A DNA stretch of 64,000 nucleotides, from positions 22,603,374 through 22,667,373 of the forward strand of contig CM045762.1 in the NCBI GenBank assembly GCA_025200525.1. The letters run 5' to 3'. Below the pieces are notes generated by a model. That model was not told where the DNA came from. It was given only the letters and a program-made list of their open reading frames with translations, and ran no database searches. Position numbers and translations under genes: made by a program. This document shows positions 23,417 to 36,120 of this stretch, piece by piece; within the stretch, counting starts at the first letter, position 1, and each line of letters begins with the position of its first letter. The stretch is from Camellia lanceoleosa (Eukaryota > Streptophyta > Magnoliopsida > Ericales > Theaceae).

Positions 23417-23484
<68 letters not shown>

Positions 23485-24017
23485 GAAAGAATAAAAAAAA
23501 AAAAGAGCAACAGAAGATGAAAATGACAATTTCTAAAGTTGGCATTGAGAGGGATAACTTCATATGTGTTTGAAACTTCTTCAGTTTCAGTGATAGCAGC
23601 TTCGTCATGCCCCATCAGAGAAGATATCAAGCCATTTACCAAGTCAAAAACGGACACATAATGGTCCATGAATTTTATTATCAAAGATTCCCAATATCTG
23701 GTTGTTCCAAGTTCCAGCTGGAAGGTACATTTAGAATTTAAGGTAAGATGCTTTTCTAAATATTGAACCAATGAGGGGGAAAGGAAGAGTTATTGCAAAT
23801 AATGAGCCAGTGAAGGGGAAAAGAAGACTTACTGCAAATAATGAGCCAATGAGGGGGAAAGGAAGATGATTCAAATTAGCATTAACTGACTGTGGAATCC
23901 CATGTCTTCTTAGTTGACTCCAAGCCCAACTGAAATGTATTAAATATAGAAAAGTCCAACTGAACAATAACTGTGCTGCAAGAGTTCCTCAGTGTTAATT
24001 TATATATTGAATAAATA
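23325..24017 (+). other. Putative promoter and leader of pseudogene B
   Basis: Contains a long (AAT)n tract (23416-23483), three degenerate ~52-bp direct repeats (about 23757-23880, core CCAATGAGG..GGAAAGGAAGA) and a TATA-like TTTATATATTGAATAAATA directly upstream of the start codon at 24018. The same order occurs in blocks A and C. Promoter activity is inferred from position only. Confidence 0.5.
23416..23483. repeat. (AAT)n microsatellite, about 22 units
   Basis: Uninterrupted AAT tract in block B, about three times the length of the block A tract at 763-783. Confidence 0.92.
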
Positions 24018-25533
24018 ATGGAGAAACAGATGAACTCCATGAATTTGGACATTAGACCATCAATGGAAGGCCTCAAACTTTCTTTTTTGTTTGCCTCTTT
24101 ATTTTCCATGTTAATAATGTCCAGTGCAGTAGACATAATAACTAAAACCCAGTTCATTATAGGCAGCCAGACCATAGTTTCATCTGGTGGGAGCTTTGAG
24201 ATGGGATTTTTCAGCCCGGGCAATTCCCAGAATCAATACTTGGGAATATGGTACAAGAAAATATCTTCTAGGACTGTTGTCTGGGTTGCCAACAGAGAAA
24301 TCCCACTCATCGATTCATCAGGTGTCTTGAAGGTAATTGACCCTGGAATTCTGGCCCTTCTCAATGGTACCGGCAGTGTCATTTGGTCTGCCAATGTGAC
24401 AAGATCCACAGTCTGAGATCCTATTGGTCAACTTTTAGAGTCGGAAATCTTGTTGTGAGACATGCCAATGATGACAACCCAGAGCATTTTCTCGAGCAAA
24501 GTTTTGATCATCCATGTGATACTCTTTTACCGGGCATGAAACTTGGAAAAACTTTGTAAGTGGCTTAGAGTGGCACCTTTCATCATGGAAGAGCTCCGAT
24601 GATCCAGTCAAGGTGATTTTGCATTTCATGTGATCCCCAAGGATATCCACAACTTATTCGAGCAATGGTTCCATTGAGTCGTTAGGACTGGACCATGGAA
24701 TGGTCTTGGATTCATGGGAATCAAACCTTAAACCAAATTCCATCTACACATATGGGTTGGTTTTCACCAAGGAGGAGGTGTATTATGGTTATGATCTCGT
24801 TAACTTTCAGTTGTTTCCGGGTTTGCTCTAAGTCATGATGGCATTATGCGCTTCGACATGGATTGATCGAACCCAGGAATGGGTCCTTTACCGATCGCAC
24901 CGATAGATAATTGTGATTATTATAAACTGTGTGGTCCATATGGTAGCTGTAACGTTGGAAACTCGCCAGTATGTGGTTGTTTGAGTAACTTTGTGCCTAA
25001 ATACCCAAAGGAATGGGAAAGTGGAGACTGGTCTAATGGCTGTGTTCGGAGGACACTATTGGATTGCCATAAAGGAGATGGATTTCTCAAGTATTCACAT
25101 TATAAAATGCCAGACACAAAACATTCTTGGTTTGACAAGAACATGACCTTGAGGGAATGCAAGATACAATGCTTGAAAAACTGCTCTTGTATGGCTTACA
25201 CAAATTTAGACATAAGAGAAGGTGGAAGTGGCTGCCTGCTTTGGTTTGATGAATTGATTGATATGAGAGAGTTCAGTGAAAATGGGCAAGACATTTACAT
25301 AAGGATGGCTTCCTCTGAGTTAGGTAAGAAATTCCTACCAAATGCATATATTAGTGATTTTACATTATAACTAAAAGATTTATGCTCTTTTTGACTGCCA
25401 AACATATAGATTAGTGGTTTTACAACCATACAAGTGATGATGATTATAAAAATTTGATTTTGTTTAAGGACAAAATGTATGTATGGTTCTTAGAGTATGT
25501 GCTTTATATCATTTGAATCTTTTAAGTTTCATT

Positions 25534-25792
25534 TTCGTCAAAAGATGGGAAGGAGTTGGAATATATTGGACCCAATAGTTTCAATAATCACATGAATTGT
25601 AAAATGTCAATTGAATTATGGTATAATTGTGAGCAAAAGACCATCGATGGTTCAACGAATGGCCCACTGGCAGACCAAGGTGAGACGGCTTATCGAATGG
25701 ACGATATTGGTATTAATACTGCTGGTCTTCTGTTGAAGGTGAGAGCCCAAAGTTCAGGTTTGGTTAATTACTTTATGCAAATCCATTGGTAG
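25534..25792 (+). other. Unrecognised open stretch in intron 1 of copy B
   Basis: An open frame of about 85 codons follows a TTTTCGTCAAAAG stretch that could be an acceptor. It reads DGKELEYIGPNSFNNHMNC and includes a polar YNCEQKTIDGSTNGPLADQG stretch. It has no homologue elsewhere in the window and does not resemble any S-domain kinase exon I know. It may be chance, an extra exon or a captured fragment. Confidence 0.2.
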
Positions 25793-27184
25793 CTTTGGGA
25801 ATTTCAATGAAGGATTTTGAACCATGTTTTGCCTCTTTTATTTTATTTTTGGTTCACTAGATATAAGTTGCAACACAAGCCAACAAGAAACCAATCAATC
25901 ATTCTTGTCCTCGGGTCCCTTGGTTCTTTAGTATTTCAAGTCAGTCCAAAACTCCAAAATTGAAAGATGAATAATGTATTTACATTGCTTTTGGGCAATT
26001 TGTTGGTGTCACCCTTATAAAGTTCATTCGGAACAGTTGGGAGAACACTTCATAGGGAAAATCTAGAATCGAGGCGTTGATTCAGTTCTATTTTTAAAAT
26101 TTGCCATCGGTTTAACTATAAAGGGTATTAATTAGAGTAAATTAGGCTTGAAAACTTTCCCACAAAGAATTTGTAAAATCAAGAGGCAAAGAACTACAGC
26201 TTGGCCACTTGCAGAGCCCCTGGTACTTTGGAAAGATTGATAACCTCTTATACCGAGATGTATATTAATGCTCATAAATTAAGGGCTGATTTCTCCTTGA
26301 GATGGAGCTTCCTTTATTAACAATCACGGTGACGAGTGACAGTATTCAGAATCTACAAAGGACTGGCTTGACCTCATTATGTTACTAGGCCTTGGTGTGA
26401 ATGTATTTTATTACTTATTTTCTAATTATATATATAGCAATTGACATTATACATATGTTTGTGCTCTCATGGTTGTATTACCTGAATGAATTGACCATTA
26501 CTTTAAATGGATTGAAGATTCAACTGTCCGACGAGTTGGCTTTAGTGGCAAGAAAAGAGAGATAGTCGGAGTGACCTTGGCATCATTATTTGGACTTCTT
26601 CTGCTGGGCATGAGCCTAACCTTGTGTCTCCAAAAAAAAGAAGAAGAATTCACCCGTGAACAGAGAAGGGATCTGGGACTAGTTGTTACGTGCTAAACTT
26701 TTGTGCCTTTGTCTTAATTTAAGAGAGAAGAAAAGAAATGCTCACTCATGTGTATATATATATACTGTAATTATGTGTTGATGTGTTCATCCCGGTAATG
26801 GTATATTACTTTGTTGGATCTACTTGTCTCATTTACATCCACTTCATCCCCGCTTTACAGGAAGTCTAATGCAGAACTCTGAACGAGGTTACAATGACAA
26901 AAGCCAGAAGGAAGATTTAGAGTTACCATTGTTTGACTTAGCTGTAATAGCTAATTCCACAAATAACTTTTCAATTGACAACAAGCTTGGAGAGGGTGGA
27001 TTTGGACCTGTTTACAAGGTAACAATGTAAAGACGCACTTGTGCTATCCATAACAATTTGATGGATTTAGAACTACTTGATGGTGTATATAGTTATTTGA
27101 GATCCTTCTGCCTGATTCTACTTATACAATGATCCTAATATAATATATATGTGTGTGTGTGTGTTATCTTTTATTCAATCATAC

Positions 27185-29278
27185 TGTCACGACCCCAACT
27201 TGCCCCAAACAAGATGGGGTGAGGTGACTGACCAGTAGTCACGGACTACCAAATGCCAGGCTTACAAAACAAGCTGGACTCTTAGAATATTTGGGGCAAA
27301 TTTTCAATTATAAAGTGTGGAAGCCATTACATACTTATATTGAGTCCATTTGAAACATCCATTCAGAGTCGTATGTAACTATATGAAATGAAAGTACAAA
27401 TTCCTCTTAGATTATTATCCCGCTTATATTACATTACATGATCCATACAGCAAAAGTAAGATACAAAACTCATGACAAAGCTCATACGAAACCATTAGAA
27501 GCAATCAAGACAGCTCTTAATCAATCTTTTCTTGTAACCAAGCTCTTCGTCACCTACATATATATAAGGGAGGGGTGAGCCAAAGTCCGACGAATAAAAT
27601 CAAAGTAAAGTGGTAAATAAATGAATCCCAAGCTCATTAGTAAAGAATCATTTCATATAGCATTTATACTCATTCAAATATTTCATAAGAATAACTCATA
27701 ATCAAAGCATGATACATATCCATAGGAGCCTCTTAATGGAATAATCGACCTGGGTACGATTAGACAATCCACATTTCGGTGGCAGTGGAGCTCAAATATG
27801 GCCACGATACATTTAGACTGTCCCCCAATGGCTGGGACTATCTATGGATGCCATTGATAGCTTTAAACAAATTACAGAATATTCATTCATTCATAATCAA
27901 AATAAAGATTTCAATCTTTTCTTAAATTATCCAAGAAGGCTTGAAGAATGTCGAAGTGTGTTGAACATGTACGTTGAAGGGTCCTAAGTATTCTACAATA
28001 ATTTCATAAGCTATGCATTGAAAAATATCATGTTTAGATGTTTATAGGAGGAAATGAAAGAAACTAAGTTAGGAGAGGAATTAGCATGAAATGTTTAGGA
28101 AGAAAGTGAGTAGCCTTCACTAGTTTAGACATATCTCTTTGTATATTTAGAATTTGGATGTGAGACCATCACCATTGGAAACTAGACTTTCGGGGCTTGA
28201 ATTTAGATGTAAGAATGACCTAAAATCGAGTCCGGATAAGAGAGATATGCCCATTTAAAATTAGACTGAAACATGGTTCAGCATGTGCGGGAAATATGAG
28301 GTCACACTTGGGAAGAGTTCCGCACGTTCGAGAAATTGGAGGGCACATGAGGTTATTTCAATAAGTAAAAGTGGTTTCTAGGGGGGTTGGCCGCATGTGC
28401 GAAACCAGGGCACATGCGGGAAAATCTGGGTTGGACGGGTTGAAGCTATTCTTGATGTTCTTGAGCTTCCTAATTCAATTTTTCTTCACTTCCAAACCCC
28501 AAAACATGATATACAAGGTACCTAGGTATGCATAAATGATGTATAATCCATGGAAAGACATTTTTATGCATTGAATTCAGAGTTTCAAAGATCAAAACAT
28601 GATTTTCCTTCAAAAATTCTTCAAGATTCATTCCTTTCCAAACTCTTTCTTATTTCTTCATTTTCAATTCTCTAAAACATGATTTCAAGGCTTCAAAACA
28701 TTAAGTAATGATGCAAGACCAATAAAAGCTTATTTGTTTGCAATAATTTCTAGACTTAACCAACTAAAAACAAATATCAATCCATGAATTCATCAACCTA
28801 ACTTCCTTTTCATATTTTCTTCATTTCCTTCATCTAAATCCTTCCAAATCTTAGTTTAAATGAATTTCTAGCTAGATTAAAGCAACAATACTAGGTAGAG
28901 GGTTGAGTTTCTTACCTATTGATGATTTTTCTTGAATTTCTAGGCCAATTTTGAGTTCCCTTTGATTTTCTTTCTATTTCCCCTTCTTTTCTCCTTTCTT
29001 CTCTTTTTTCTCAAGAGCTCTTTAGCTCCCTCTCTATTCTTCTCCATCTTTCTCAATCTTTCTCTTTTGTTTTTCTTTTATTTGATGTAGGTTGATTAAT
29101 TAGCTTAAGTGTTTCACTAATTACTTCATTAGCTTAATTAACCGAGCTTAGTTCTAATTAACCATACTTAGTCCTTAATCTTCATTAGTGTAATTAATCC
29201 TACTTAAATCTTAATTAATCTTGCTTAACTTTTACTAATCCTACTTAATTCTTAATTGAGTACGCATCAGGCTCTACA
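27185..29278 (-). mobile_element. Solo LTR-like insertion in intron 3 of copy B
   Basis: It begins TGTCACGACCCC, the reverse of the GGGGTCGTGACA end typical of gypsy LTRs. It appears to end near ACTCTACA-like GGCTCTACA at 29278, giving TG..CA on the minus strand. Length is ~2.1 kb, with no coding domain, primer site or polypurine tract. The left flank is ATTCAATCATAC and the right flank CATTAAACC. No clean 5-bp duplication is seen, so the right boundary is uncertain. A set of phased GCAYRTGC-like sites lies at 28281-28420. Confidence 0.6.
28281..28420. promoter_or_regulatory. Phased GCACATGC-type sites in the intron LTR
   Basis: Related decamers start at 28281 (GCATGTGCGG), 28301 (GTCACACTTG), 28321 (CGCACGTTCG) and 28341 (GGGCACATGA), exactly 20 bp apart. 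A further inverted pair lies at 28392 (CGCATGTGCG) and 28410 (GCACATGCGG). The second and fourth sites are weak matches. Role unknown. Confidence 0.4.
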
Positions 29279-30572
29279 CATTAAACCAAGGTCATTAAGC
29301 TTCTCACTTAAGATTTCCTAAATCATCGAGTATGCTCAATTCTTAAGGAGGGAGGGCAGAGCTTTTGGTGGTCCAGTCAAAAATTAATGCCTCACAATCA
29401 CTAGCCAATATGCTTTTCTCTCCTCCCTAACTCTTCAACATTTACCCAGATTTTTTATACTAAAGTCTCATGTTCAAGTTCTTCTTGGCTACTTAGGCTC
29501 TCTGTCAAGTACCGATATTCCTAATCTTTCTAGCTAACGTATTCATTTCCCAAATTTTTATCCTAACAATTCATATCTTTATTTCCAGAACATTGTAAGG
29601 TAATTGAATTAGGGTATCCTGTGATATGAAATAGTCAATAAGATAATTATTTTGGCCCAAGGTATTTAAGGATGGGTATAAGATAAGCTAATTCAATACC
29701 GTTACAGGTTCTTGTCAAGTAAAATAACAAAAATGTGTAGGTATTATTTAATGAACTAACATCATCATTCAAAACAAAAAATTGGCTCACCAACAACCTG
29801 ATATTTGACTTTTTTTTTTAATGATTATTCAATTATAGGTTGGTACTTTATTTTTGTTTTCTATTTTTTCAAGTAATGGTATACAAACACAAAAATTCTA
29901 TTGAAAGCTACACAAAATGATGTGGCAGATTTGAACTTTTAATTTCAAATCAAAACACGTATCGATGATCATTTATTTAAAAAAATGTCATTGTCATATT
30001 ATTCTAGTAGAGTATTCTATTTATAAATTATGGAAAATTGATTGTCTATTCTAGTTGAATATTCTATGTAGCAAATTATTATTATATACATATTTATATT
30101 ATATGTGTGAAATATGATTGAGTCGACCTTTAAAATCTTGTAGGAAGTTCTAATTTTGTAATCCCTCCACCTGTCACTCACCCACGCAGAGTAAAACATT
30201 CTCTGCCCTTTCCTTATCACACAATCTAGGTGCTATTTGGCATCGCATAATATATTTTTCTTTCAATTTTCAAAGAAGACAATTGGTTTGTTTGATGCAA
30301 ATTTTCTTAGATATGAAACTTCATAAATCTGTGCAATTTTGTCTTTCAAGTATGTGTCTGTAATCTTTGTTATATAAATCACTAGTCATATTTGCACCTA
30401 TTGGAACAATGTCACCGCGACATAAAAAAAAGCAAGTAAAATACATAAATAATAAGAATTTAAAAAAAGAAAAAAGAAAAAAGTGGTGTCTTTTAATTGA
30501 AAAAAAAAAAAGAGTGGTTTATTTTAAGTTCTAATAGAAGAACATTCTATCAATTATAATGGTAATTCTCGA
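29279..30572 (+). other. Intron 3 remainder of copy B
   Basis: AT-rich non-coding sequence. From about 30310 it becomes colinear with 32735 onward, marking the left edge of the tandem kinase duplication. Confidence 0.6.
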
Positions 30573-31043
30573 GGTATCTTTGGAAGGAGGACAAGAAATA
30601 GGTGAAGCGGCTCTCAAAGAATTCTAGCCAAGGAATTGATGAGTTTAAGAATGAAGTTATATGTATTGCCAAACTTGACGAAATCTCGTGAAGCTTCTAG
30701 GATCTTTGCATTGAAGGAGAAGAAAAGATGTTGATCTATGAATACATGCCCAACAAAAGTCTGGATTACTTTATTTTTGGTTTGGCTCTCTTGAAAACTA
30801 TAATACTACATATATAGCACAACTATTCCGTTCTCACACCAAATATGATCTTTCTTTCTTTTCTATTCTTTTGGTTCCATATAAATCTTTTGAATAATTT
30901 GATAATGAGTACAAAAAGGTTGTTATTACATGTGCATTTGCATGAACTATCTTCTAGAAAAATTTGGGATCTTCCATTGAGGAATCTTTGTAAAAATTCA
31001 TGCATCCAATTACCAGGAGCAAGGACTAAATCAGACAAAATAA

Positions 31044-31289
<246 letters not shown>

Positions 31290-31906
31290 TAAGAATCTTT
31301 ATAACATGTTTTGTTTAATCCACTTATATTGCTTCAAAATCTGGTTCTTCATTAAGTGTTTCTCTGTAGCGGTTATATGGCTCTAGAATATGCAGTGGAT
31401 GGGCTATTTTCAGTCAAATCAGATGTGTTCAGCTTTGGTGTTTTGGTGGTGGAGATTGTGAGTGGGAGGAGAAACAGAGGTTTCTATCATCTAGATCACC
31501 ACCTCAACCTCCTTGGGCATGTAAGTGTACACAGTTTAAAACTATTCTTGTATGTGTATGTTTTCCAACAAGTACTGTTAATATTGTAGTGAATTGTTCA
31601 GGCATGGACTCTACAAAGAAGACAGGTTGTTGGAATTGATTAACGAGGCTCTATGGGACTCATGCTACCTAATTGAAGTGTTGCGATCAATCCATGTGGG
31701 TCTTTTATGTGTGCAGCAATGTCCAGAGGACAGGCCAAGCATGTCTTCTGTGGTTTTGATGTTAGGTAGTGAAGGTCCATTGCCTCGAGCCAAACAACTG
31801 GCTTCTTCCTTTGAAAGGAATGTTCTTGAGGTTGGTTGTTAAATCGAGCAAGGATGCAACAACTTCAGCCAATGAAATCACCATTACCATGTTAAATGCC
31901 CGATAG

Positions 31907-32734
31907 AAACACACATTGTGTTGATGCTAATTACATGCCCCAAAACTTGTGAAATAAAATGAAAACGATTTTGTTGGATTTTATACCTTCTGTAAGGTGG
32001 AAACTATGGTTAGTCATTGTTTTTGGTTAATGTCGGGTTATAAACCTTCATTGGTTATCATCATAATTAATAAAATTTCTTTCTTTCTACAAGTTCTTAG
32101 CAATCCTTGTGAATTCAAGAGTTTCATCTGCTAAAACAATGCCTAGCCTTTTTTGCTATTACTGCTATATCATCGAGGACTACTTTCATGCAAATCCTAA
32201 GAAACAAGTAATGCAGTATGAAGCACCTAAGGAACAGAGCTTAATAGAGGTGTCAAATCTATGGTCTATGATTGTGTAGTATGAAGCACCAATGAAATAG
32301 ACAAGTTAATTCCAATTATGGTTTAGCCCTATTTGGAAAAAGTGACCCTAGCTAACAAGCAATGCAAAAGCACTATTAGTGTAGAACCAATGAAACAGTT
32401 GATTCATGAATACTTGCCTTAGTGCGAAGAGGAGTCATTCCTATAATCCTAACCTATGAAACACTGATATGGATACAATACAAGTATTAGTATTGGTATA
32501 ATATAGGTATGTCAATACAGTAGAATTTAAAAAAAGTAAGGTATGAGTACAGCTATGTAAGTTCATAAAAATATATTTATTTTTAATTTGAAATAATGCA
32601 AAATTTAATTAAATAGTTTAATTTTTTAAAATCTAACCTATAATTAATATTTTTTATCAAAAGTAAGGTATAAATCAAAATTAAATATCATTATATTAAA
32701 TAACCTACAAATCAGAACTTAATTAACTTTGCCT
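31907..32734. other. Spacer between tandem kinase copies, no gene seen
   Basis: AT-rich. The first ~50 bp match the 3' flank of the second copy (after 34486). A run near 32460-32530 is rich in GTATTAGTATTGG-like simple sequence. No coding region supported. Confidence 0.6.
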
Positions 32735-32944
32735 CTAAAACTTCATAAATTTGTGTAATTATGTCATTTAAGTATGTGTCTAGTAATGTTGTTACATAAA
32801 TCACTGGTCATGACTACACCTATTCGAACAATGTCAGCCGGAGTGACATGAAAAAAGCAAGGTATGAAAAAGAAAAAGAAAAAGAGTGGTTGATTTTAAG
32901 TTCTAATGGAAAAACATTTTATCAATTATACAGGTAATTCCCAG

Positions 32945-34486
32945 GGTATGCTGGAAGAAGGACAAGAAATAGCTGTGAAGCGGCTCTCAAAGAATACTAG
33001 CCAAGGAATTGATGAGTTTAAGAATGAAGTTATATGTATTGCCAAACTTCAACACCGAAATCTTGTGAAGCTTCTAGGATACTGCATTGAAGGAGAAGAA
33101 AATATGTTGATCTATGAATACATGCCCAACAAAAGTCTAGACTACTTTATTTTTGGTTTGAATCTCTTGAAACTATAATACTATATATATAGCACAACTA
33201 TTCCGCTCTCACACTAGCCAGCAGTCTTTCTTTCTTTTTTTTTTATTCTTTTTGTTTCCATATAAATCTTTTGAATTATTTGATAATGAGGCCAACAAGG
33301 TTGTTATTACATGTGCACTTGCATGAACTTTGTCTTTTAGAAAAATTTGGGATTTTCCATTGAGGAATACTGTTAAAAATTCATGCATCCAATTAGCAGG
33401 AGCAAGGACTAAGCCCTGGATTGGCATTCATTTTGGGGTTAAAAAATCACAAAAAGACAAAATTGACTATAAAAGCCAATAAAACAAAATACTACTTTTT
33501 ATCTATAATCATTACACTTTTTCTCTCACAAAAGTTAAAGAAGTCCAAAAATAAAAACCAAACGAGGCTAAAAAAGTCAGGTTAAAAAAAGTCTCAACAC
33601 AAAAAAGTTGGCTACCGTAGCCAATGCCAAATGAAGCTTAAATCAGACAAAAAATTCCAGATTAAACCTGGAGCGCATTACTAGAGTGACCGAAGTGCTT
33701 CCACATTATTAATGGGATTGCTCGGGGCCTTTTATATCTTCATCAAGATTCCATAGTTAGCAATATTTTGTTGGATATTGACATGAACCCAAAAATATCA
33801 GTTTTTGAAGTGGCTATAAGTTTTGGAGGAAATGAGATAGAAGCAAATACAAACAGAGTGGTTGGAACACAGTAAGAATCTCCATAACATGTTTTGTCTA
33901 TTCCACTTATATTGCTTCAAAATCTGGTTTTTCATTAAGTGTTTCTCTGTAGCGGCTACATAGCTCCGGAGTATGCAATGGATGGGCTATTTTCAGTACA
34001 ATCGAATGTATTCAGCTTTGGTGTTTTGGTGCTACAGATTGTGAGTGGGAGGAGAAACAAAGGTTTCTATCATCCAGATCACCACATCAACCTCCTTGGG
34101 CATGTAAGTGTACGAAGTTTAAAGCTATTGTTGTATATGTATGTTTTCCAAGAAATCTTGTTAATATTGTAATAGATTGTTCTTATGGAGACTCTATAAA
34201 GAAGATAGGTCGTTGGAATTGATTGATGAGGCTCTATGGGACTCATGCTACATAAATGAAGTGTTGCGATCAATCCATGTGGGTCTTTTATGTGTGCAAC
34301 AATGTCCGGAGGATAGGCCAAGCATGTCATCCGTGGTTACGATGTTGGGTAGTGAAGGTGCATTGCCTTGGGCTAAACGACTGCGTTCTTCACTGAAAGG
34401 AATGTTCTTGAGGCTGGTTGTTCGTCAAGCAAGGATGCAACAACTTGACCAATGAAATCACCATTACTCTGTTAAATGCTCGATAT
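32945..34486 (+). pseudogene. S-domain kinase, kinase-domain-only duplicate (copy B2)
   Basis: Exon 4 (32945-33155) is intact: [13 protein letters not shown] with the ATP-site lysine, the EFKNEV helix-C glutamate, and the hinge [15 protein letters not shown]. Exon 5 (33661-33871) has two stops (TAA and TGA) in its first 12 codons and an exact 27-bp in-frame deletion that removes the catalytic loop LRIIHRDLK. Its DFG is changed to VFE (KISVFEVA). Exon 6 (33953-34103) keeps [11 protein letters not shown] and [13 protein letters not shown]. The exon 7 acceptor AG is lost (TTCAG in copy B1, TTCTT here, about 34182). Exon 7 runs to about 34486 with a TGA before the ancestral C-terminus, and the ancestral stop is changed to TAT. 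It cannot encode an active kinase. Confidence 0.88.
33413..33638. mobile_element. Small MITE (Tourist/Harbinger-like), 226 bp
   Basis: Present only in copy B2, so the paralogue at about 31028 is an empty site (GGACTAAATCAG). TAA flanks both ends (33410-33412 and 33639-33641), the 3-bp target typical of PIF/Harbinger MITEs. The termini are imperfectly inverted, with a TTGGCATT core at the left and AATGCCAA at the right. Non-coding. Confidence 0.7.
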
Positions 34487-34957
34487 AAACATGCATTTTG
34501 TTGATGTAAACTATATGCCCCAAAACCTATTAAATGAAACGAAATCCTTCTGCGATCGCAGATTGTTTAAGTGGTATAAACCGGTTCCCGTTTTCTATTT
34601 TCCACTTGAATTAAATTAGGGATCGGTTTGGATGCCTAGAAAATTAATGAAAAAAAAAAAAAACACTAATGCTACGAACACAAAATGAATCACGAAAGTG
34701 TATTGAGTCAATGATTTATTTTGAATGTGGACCACACCATAGCTGGGTTTAATCCTAGCCATCCATTGCATTTTTTTGGACCATTCGTATTTCTAGCATT
34801 ACTCGAAAAGAAAATCTGAATCTCGTGCTATATGTTTGCATCTTGGTTAGTGATCGAAAGAAGAATAACTCACCTCAAATAAGCCAAATGTAGTCGCTTC
34901 TCATTTTATCAATTTTCGTCATCATTTGCCTTTGCTTGCTCTAGTGGCAATTATCGG

Positions 34958-35003
<46 letters not shown>

Positions 35004-35239
35004 GATCCACTTATAAATTACTGTACAAACATATATCAATATCTATTGTCTATATATATGTAAAGTTTCACTTTCTTCTTGGTAATTTCTTGACTTTCAA
35101 GAATTGCACAGTTTCTAGACTCGTGTTCTGCGATCCTTGGCAGTGAGTCTGGTCTCTACTATGCCGATTGTCACAATGAGCAAGCATTATTCATTACGCA
35201 CGAGCCAAGCTATAATAACCATGTTTATTGTAAGCTTCC
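34487..35239. other. Spacer with (CT)n tract and possible MITE
   Basis: No gene seen. About 34666-34806 has imperfect inverted ends (CTAATGCTACGAACA and ATTCGTATTTCTAGCATTA) that suggest a small MITE. A CT microsatellite occupies 34961-34999. Confidence 0.5.
34961..34999. repeat. (CT)n microsatellite
   Basis: About 19 uninterrupted CT units. Confidence 0.92.
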
Positions 35240-35821
35240 TCACTTTGTCTCCTTGTCCTTTGACTTGTATAAGTTTCTTGTTATATTGTGTGTTTTACAA
35301 CAATTACGGTAATGGGTTTTTGCTGTTTTGTGCAATTGGCGGGTACATCAATGGGTTGTCCTTCAAGTTCTCATGGCTTGTAACCCGTAATCATCGATCG
35401 ATGTTAATGGATTGGTTTTATGGTTTTATTTGGTAAATTTGAATTTCAAGTCTTTGATTCTTTGTATAAAATTGAGTGGCTTTAGATTGTTGTGTGATTA
35501 GCTTTTGGGAGAAGCATTCTTTTCTTCCATTTTATGCCTATCGTTAGTTTGGTTCAAGGCAATGGAGAGACAGATCAGAGAGAACACAAAAGGGAAATTG
35601 TTACTAGGGTTAAAAATGGTATTTTAAAATTTTCCATAGTTGACATCAGCCCTATCTGTTAGTTGACCTAACAGTTGACTGATAGAGGGTGGAAATTATG
35701 TGACTAGAAACCATAGGGAGGGGGATGCAATTTCCAGAACAACAGGGATACTAACTAATGTATTAGTTAGAAACCTCTAGGGAGGTCAGTTTAATTTACC
35801 CTATCCATCATAGACTTCAAA

Positions 35822-35823
<2 letters not shown>

Positions 35824-35858
<35 letters not shown>
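35824..35858. repeat. (CT)n microsatellite
   Basis: In block B the same point (13909-13918) has only a few CT units. Confidence 0.9.
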
Positions 35859-35863
<5 letters not shown>

Positions 35864-36120
35864 ATGGTGAAGGGAAAATAATAGGCCCACTATATTACAT
35901 GAGCGAGCCACATAGAAGGTGAAGAAATTCAATGAAAATACTATTGGTGGAATACTTATAGTAAGCCTCTTTCAAAATTTTGGTTTGTTAAATCAATAGA
36001 ATCAAATGATGCTCCGTTTTATCTCATACATAAGCCCCTAATTGAAGCTGCACATGATGAGATGTCTGAACATCTGTGGTAATGAAAAAGTTGGCAGTGC
36101 ACTGATAACAAACTCTGAAC

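Larger units (their letters stand above)
32735..34530 (+). repeat. Tandem duplicate of the kinase half of copy B
   Basis: Colinear with about 30310-31960, covering the intron 3 end, exons 4 to 7 and the 3' flank, with an extra 226-bp MITE. The upstream exons were not duplicated, so this copy never had an ectodomain, membrane segment or P-loop exon. Confidence 0.85.

Noticed and set aside
23406..23771. Minus-strand frames full of leucine or tyrosine repeats over the AAT tract
   Set aside because: Translation of a microsatellite, not a gene.
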